Shown: positions 23,750 through 24,942 of the stretch, piece after piece
How the letters are laid out: each line of letters begins with the position of its first letter
Numbering within the stretch: position 1 is the stretch's first letter
Assembly: GCF_002454115.1 (NCBI RefSeq)
Contig: NZ_DKIH01000003.1
Location: forward strand, 100,154-125,095
Direction of reading: 5' to 3'
Length of the DNA stretch: 24,942 bases
DNA from: Sphingopyxis sp. UBA6723
GTDB taxonomy: Bacteria; Pseudomonadota; Alphaproteobacteria; Sphingomonadales; Sphingomonadaceae
Made by a program: the position numbers and the translations under genes
The notes under the pieces: generated by a model
Database searches by the model: none
What the model was told of the DNA's origin: nothing
What the model saw: only the letters and a program-made list of their open reading frames with translations

Positions 23750-23942
23750 GATAAAATCGGGCCTCGGCTCGCGTCATCGCAAGCGAAACCCGGCAATCCA
23801 AAGCGGTTGCCACTCGATGTTTTGCACTGCCCGGTCGAGATCGCGGCGGCGGCGTCGATCCATGAATTCGCGGCGCCCATCGACTTCTTCCAGCGCGTGG
23901 GCACGCAGCGAGGGACAAGTTTATCGACGTACGCGCTCTGCC

Positions 23943-23970
23943 TTGACTTCCCGTCGTTTCCGGCTAATAG
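23943..23970 (+). promoter_or_regulatory. Promoter candidate for rplJ-rplL (TTGACT-16-TAATAG)
   Basis: TTGACT at 23943-23948 and TAATAG at 23965-23970 are 16 nt apart. This start would give a leader of about 270 nt before rplJ, in line with the long autoregulated leaders of this operon in other bacteria. Confidence 0.5.
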
Positions 23971-23980
23971 CGCCCCCGTG

Positions 23981-24004
23981 TTGCCGCAGGTTCGCTTGCG
24001 GCAA
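23981..24004 (+). promoter_or_regulatory. UUCG-capped hairpin in the rplJ leader
   Basis: TTGCCGCAGG pairs with CTTGCGGCAA (one G-U) around TTCG, a very stable RNA tetraloop. It lies about 10 nt after the -10 box, thus near the 5' end of the transcript. A further small hairpin CGCCTG/CAGGCG is at about 24086-24103. Leaders of rplJ are bound by the L10-L12 complex in other bacteria; that this one is too is inference. Confidence 0.5.
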
Positions 24005-24245
24005 TTCCGTCCGAGACAGTTGGTGCAGGGGATTGGCCCTGCTTAATTTCCAGCCGAGACGGGGAACAGTCTTTTTCGGTCGCCCGCCTGCATGTTCAGG
24101 CGACGCGTCTTGACCGACCCCTTCGGACATCGTTGCGCAAAGACGGCTGAGCTTTGGCTCGTATCCGGTTTTGCGTGTGTTAGCCGCCCGGCGGCGCCAA
24201 GCGTTTCGGCGCCTCGCGCATCCGGGCACAGAGTGGAGTATAGGC

Positions 24246-24761
24246 ATGGATCGTACGGAAAAGGCCGAAGCCGTATCCTCGCTGAACGCTACGCTGGCAT
24301 CAGCTGCCTCGGTTGTGGTCGTCCGCAACCTCGGCATGACCGTCGCTCAGTCGACGGTGCTGCGCCAGCAAATGCGCGATGCAGGAGCCGACTTTCGCGT
24401 CACGAAGAACCGTCTTGCCAAAATCGCGCTCGACGGCACGTCCTACGGCGGGATCGGCGATCTGCTGACCGGCCCCACCGCGCTTGCAACCTCGACCGAT
24501 CCGGTCGCGGCCGCCAAGATCGTGGTGGAATTTGCCAAGACCAACGACAAGCTTGAAATCGTTGGCGGCGGCATGGGCGACGTGGTGCTCGACGTGAATG
24601 GCGTCAAAGCGCTGGCTTCGCTTCCCTCGCTCGACGAGCTGCGCGCCAAGATCATTGGTCTGGTGCAGGCTCCGGCTACCAAGGTTGCGCAGATTGCCGC
24701 AGCCCCGGCTGGCCAGCTGGCGCGGGTTTTTGGCGCATATGCCGCCAAAGAAGCAGCGTGA
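24246..24761 (+). CDS. rplJ: 50S ribosomal protein L10
   Basis: The 171-residue protein anchors the L7/L12 stalk to 23S rRNA. The N-terminal rRNA-binding domain holds the conserved FRVTKNRLAKIAL (about 50-62) and LLTGPTALATS (about 73-83); the C-terminal helix that carries L12 dimers is LAR-VFGAYAAKEAA. Length is normal (165-175). GGAG lies 9 nt before the ATG. In most bacteria rplJ follows rplA; here it is preceded by its own long leader. Confidence 0.97.
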   Translation: MDRTEKAEAVSSLNATLASAASVVVVRNLGMTVAQSTVLRQQMRDAGADFRVTKNRLAKIALDGTSYGGIGDLLTGPTALATSTDPVAAAKIVVEFAKTNDKLEIVGGGMGDVVLDVNGVKALASLPSLDELRAKIIGLVQAPATKVAQIAAAPAGQLARVFGAYAAKEAA

Positions 24762-24787
24762 TTTCGAACTAACTTTAAACCTTACTG

Positions 24788-24805
24788 CCGGGATATCCCG
24801 GTTTT
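24788..24805 (+). promoter_or_regulatory. Palindrome plus T-run between rplJ and rplL
   Basis: CCGGGATATCCCGG is a perfect palindrome directly followed by TTTT, 26 nt after the rplJ stop and 14 nt before rplL. The stem is only 5 bp with a 4-nt loop, so it would be a weak attenuator or a processing site rather than a full terminator. Confidence 0.4.
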
Positions 24806-24819
24806 GATGGAGAATGAAC

Positions 24820-24942
24820 ATGGCTGATCTTGCAAAGATCGTTGAAGAACTGTCGGCACTGACCGTCCTCGAAGCGGCTGACCTGTCGAAGATGCTCGAA
24901 GAAAAGTGGGGCGTTTCGGCTGCCGCTGCTGTTGCTGCTGCT
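24820..24942 (+). CDS. rplL: 50S ribosomal protein L7/L12 (partial, cut by right edge)
   Basis: The first 41 codons give MADLAKIVEELSALTVLEAA and on to an Ala-rich hinge, which is the L7/L12 dimerisation domain that binds L10. The hinge begins at the window edge; the C-terminal factor-binding domain lies outside. GGAG precedes the ATG at 24820; an in-frame ATG at 24814 is too close to the ribosome site. It follows rplJ as in nearly all bacteria. Confidence 0.96.
   Translation, partial: MADLAKIVEELSALTVLEAADLSKMLEEKWGVSAAAAVAAA

Larger units (their letters stand above)
23750..24245. other. Long intergenic region upstream of rplJ
   Basis: About 500 nt separate the divergent DUF2975 and rplJ genes. 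At 23772-23805 there is a decayed half copy of the 6815-6896 element (CGGCAATCCA remains). From 23806 to 23940 I see nothing convincing; open frames here lack family features. From 23943 on lie the promoter candidate and structured leader of rplJ. Confidence 0.6.

Noticed and set aside
23806..23942. Small gene between the DUF2975 promoter and the rplJ promoter
   Set aside because: Open frames exist on both strands but have no family features, no good ribosome site and inconsistent third-position composition.
1..24942. CRISPR array, prophage or insertion sequence
   Set aside because: Repeats are dispersed single inverted elements, not regularly spaced direct repeats, and no integrase, transposase or Cas-like protein is encoded.

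Overview
The window is high-GC chromosomal DNA of an alphaproteobacterium, most likely a sphingomonad (Sphingopyxis/Sphingomonas-like). This rests on strong G/C bias at third codon positions, CarD, ribosomal-protein and NusG sequences of alphaproteobacterial type, and several short GC-rich inverted repeats between genes. The genus is an inference, because no rRNA or other strong marker is present. I found no IS element, prophage, CRISPR array or tRNA.

Left part (1-6.9 kb). A probable gene end at the left edge is followed by a short-chain dehydrogenase (-), a CarD-family RNA-polymerase-binding regulator (+) with a clear terminator, a secreted DUF4189-like protein (-), a bifunctional class A penicillin-binding protein (+), and an AlkC-like DNA alkylation repeat protein (-) whose start codon is unusual. 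About 0.5 kb between the secreted protein and the penicillin-binding protein holds no intact gene.

Middle part (6.9-14.8 kb). A complete tripartite RND efflux operon (adaptor, HAE1-type pump, NodT-type outer membrane lipoprotein) is read leftward. A divergent TetR-family gene faces it, and a 16-bp palindrome overlaps the likely tetR -10 box, so this looks like a self-regulated efflux unit. A GPH-type MFS transporter follows.

Right part (14.9-24.9 kb). The conserved secE-nusG-rplK-rplA and rplJ-rplL genes are present but interrupted twice. An acyl-CoA thioesterase II lies between nusG and rplK. About 6.2 kb of unrelated genes separates rplA from rplJ: a zincin-like metallopeptidase, ccmA and ccmB (-); a pterin-4a-carbinolamine dehydratase, a DUF1275 protein and an APC-family amino acid permease (+); and a zinc-ribbon protein, an XRE regulator and a DUF2975 membrane protein (-). 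The rplJ-rplL pair has its own promoter candidate and a leader of roughly 270 nt. rplL runs off the right edge.

The most noteworthy items are regulatory. Three copies of an 11-bp motif surround the DUF2975/XRE promoter; a palindrome sits at the RND/tetR divergent promoter; and the rplJ leader is structured. I see no convincing evidence for a wholly new multi-gene system. The metallopeptidase-ccmA-ccmB overlap cluster and the DUF2975/XRE pair are the closest candidates for coupled functions worth testing.
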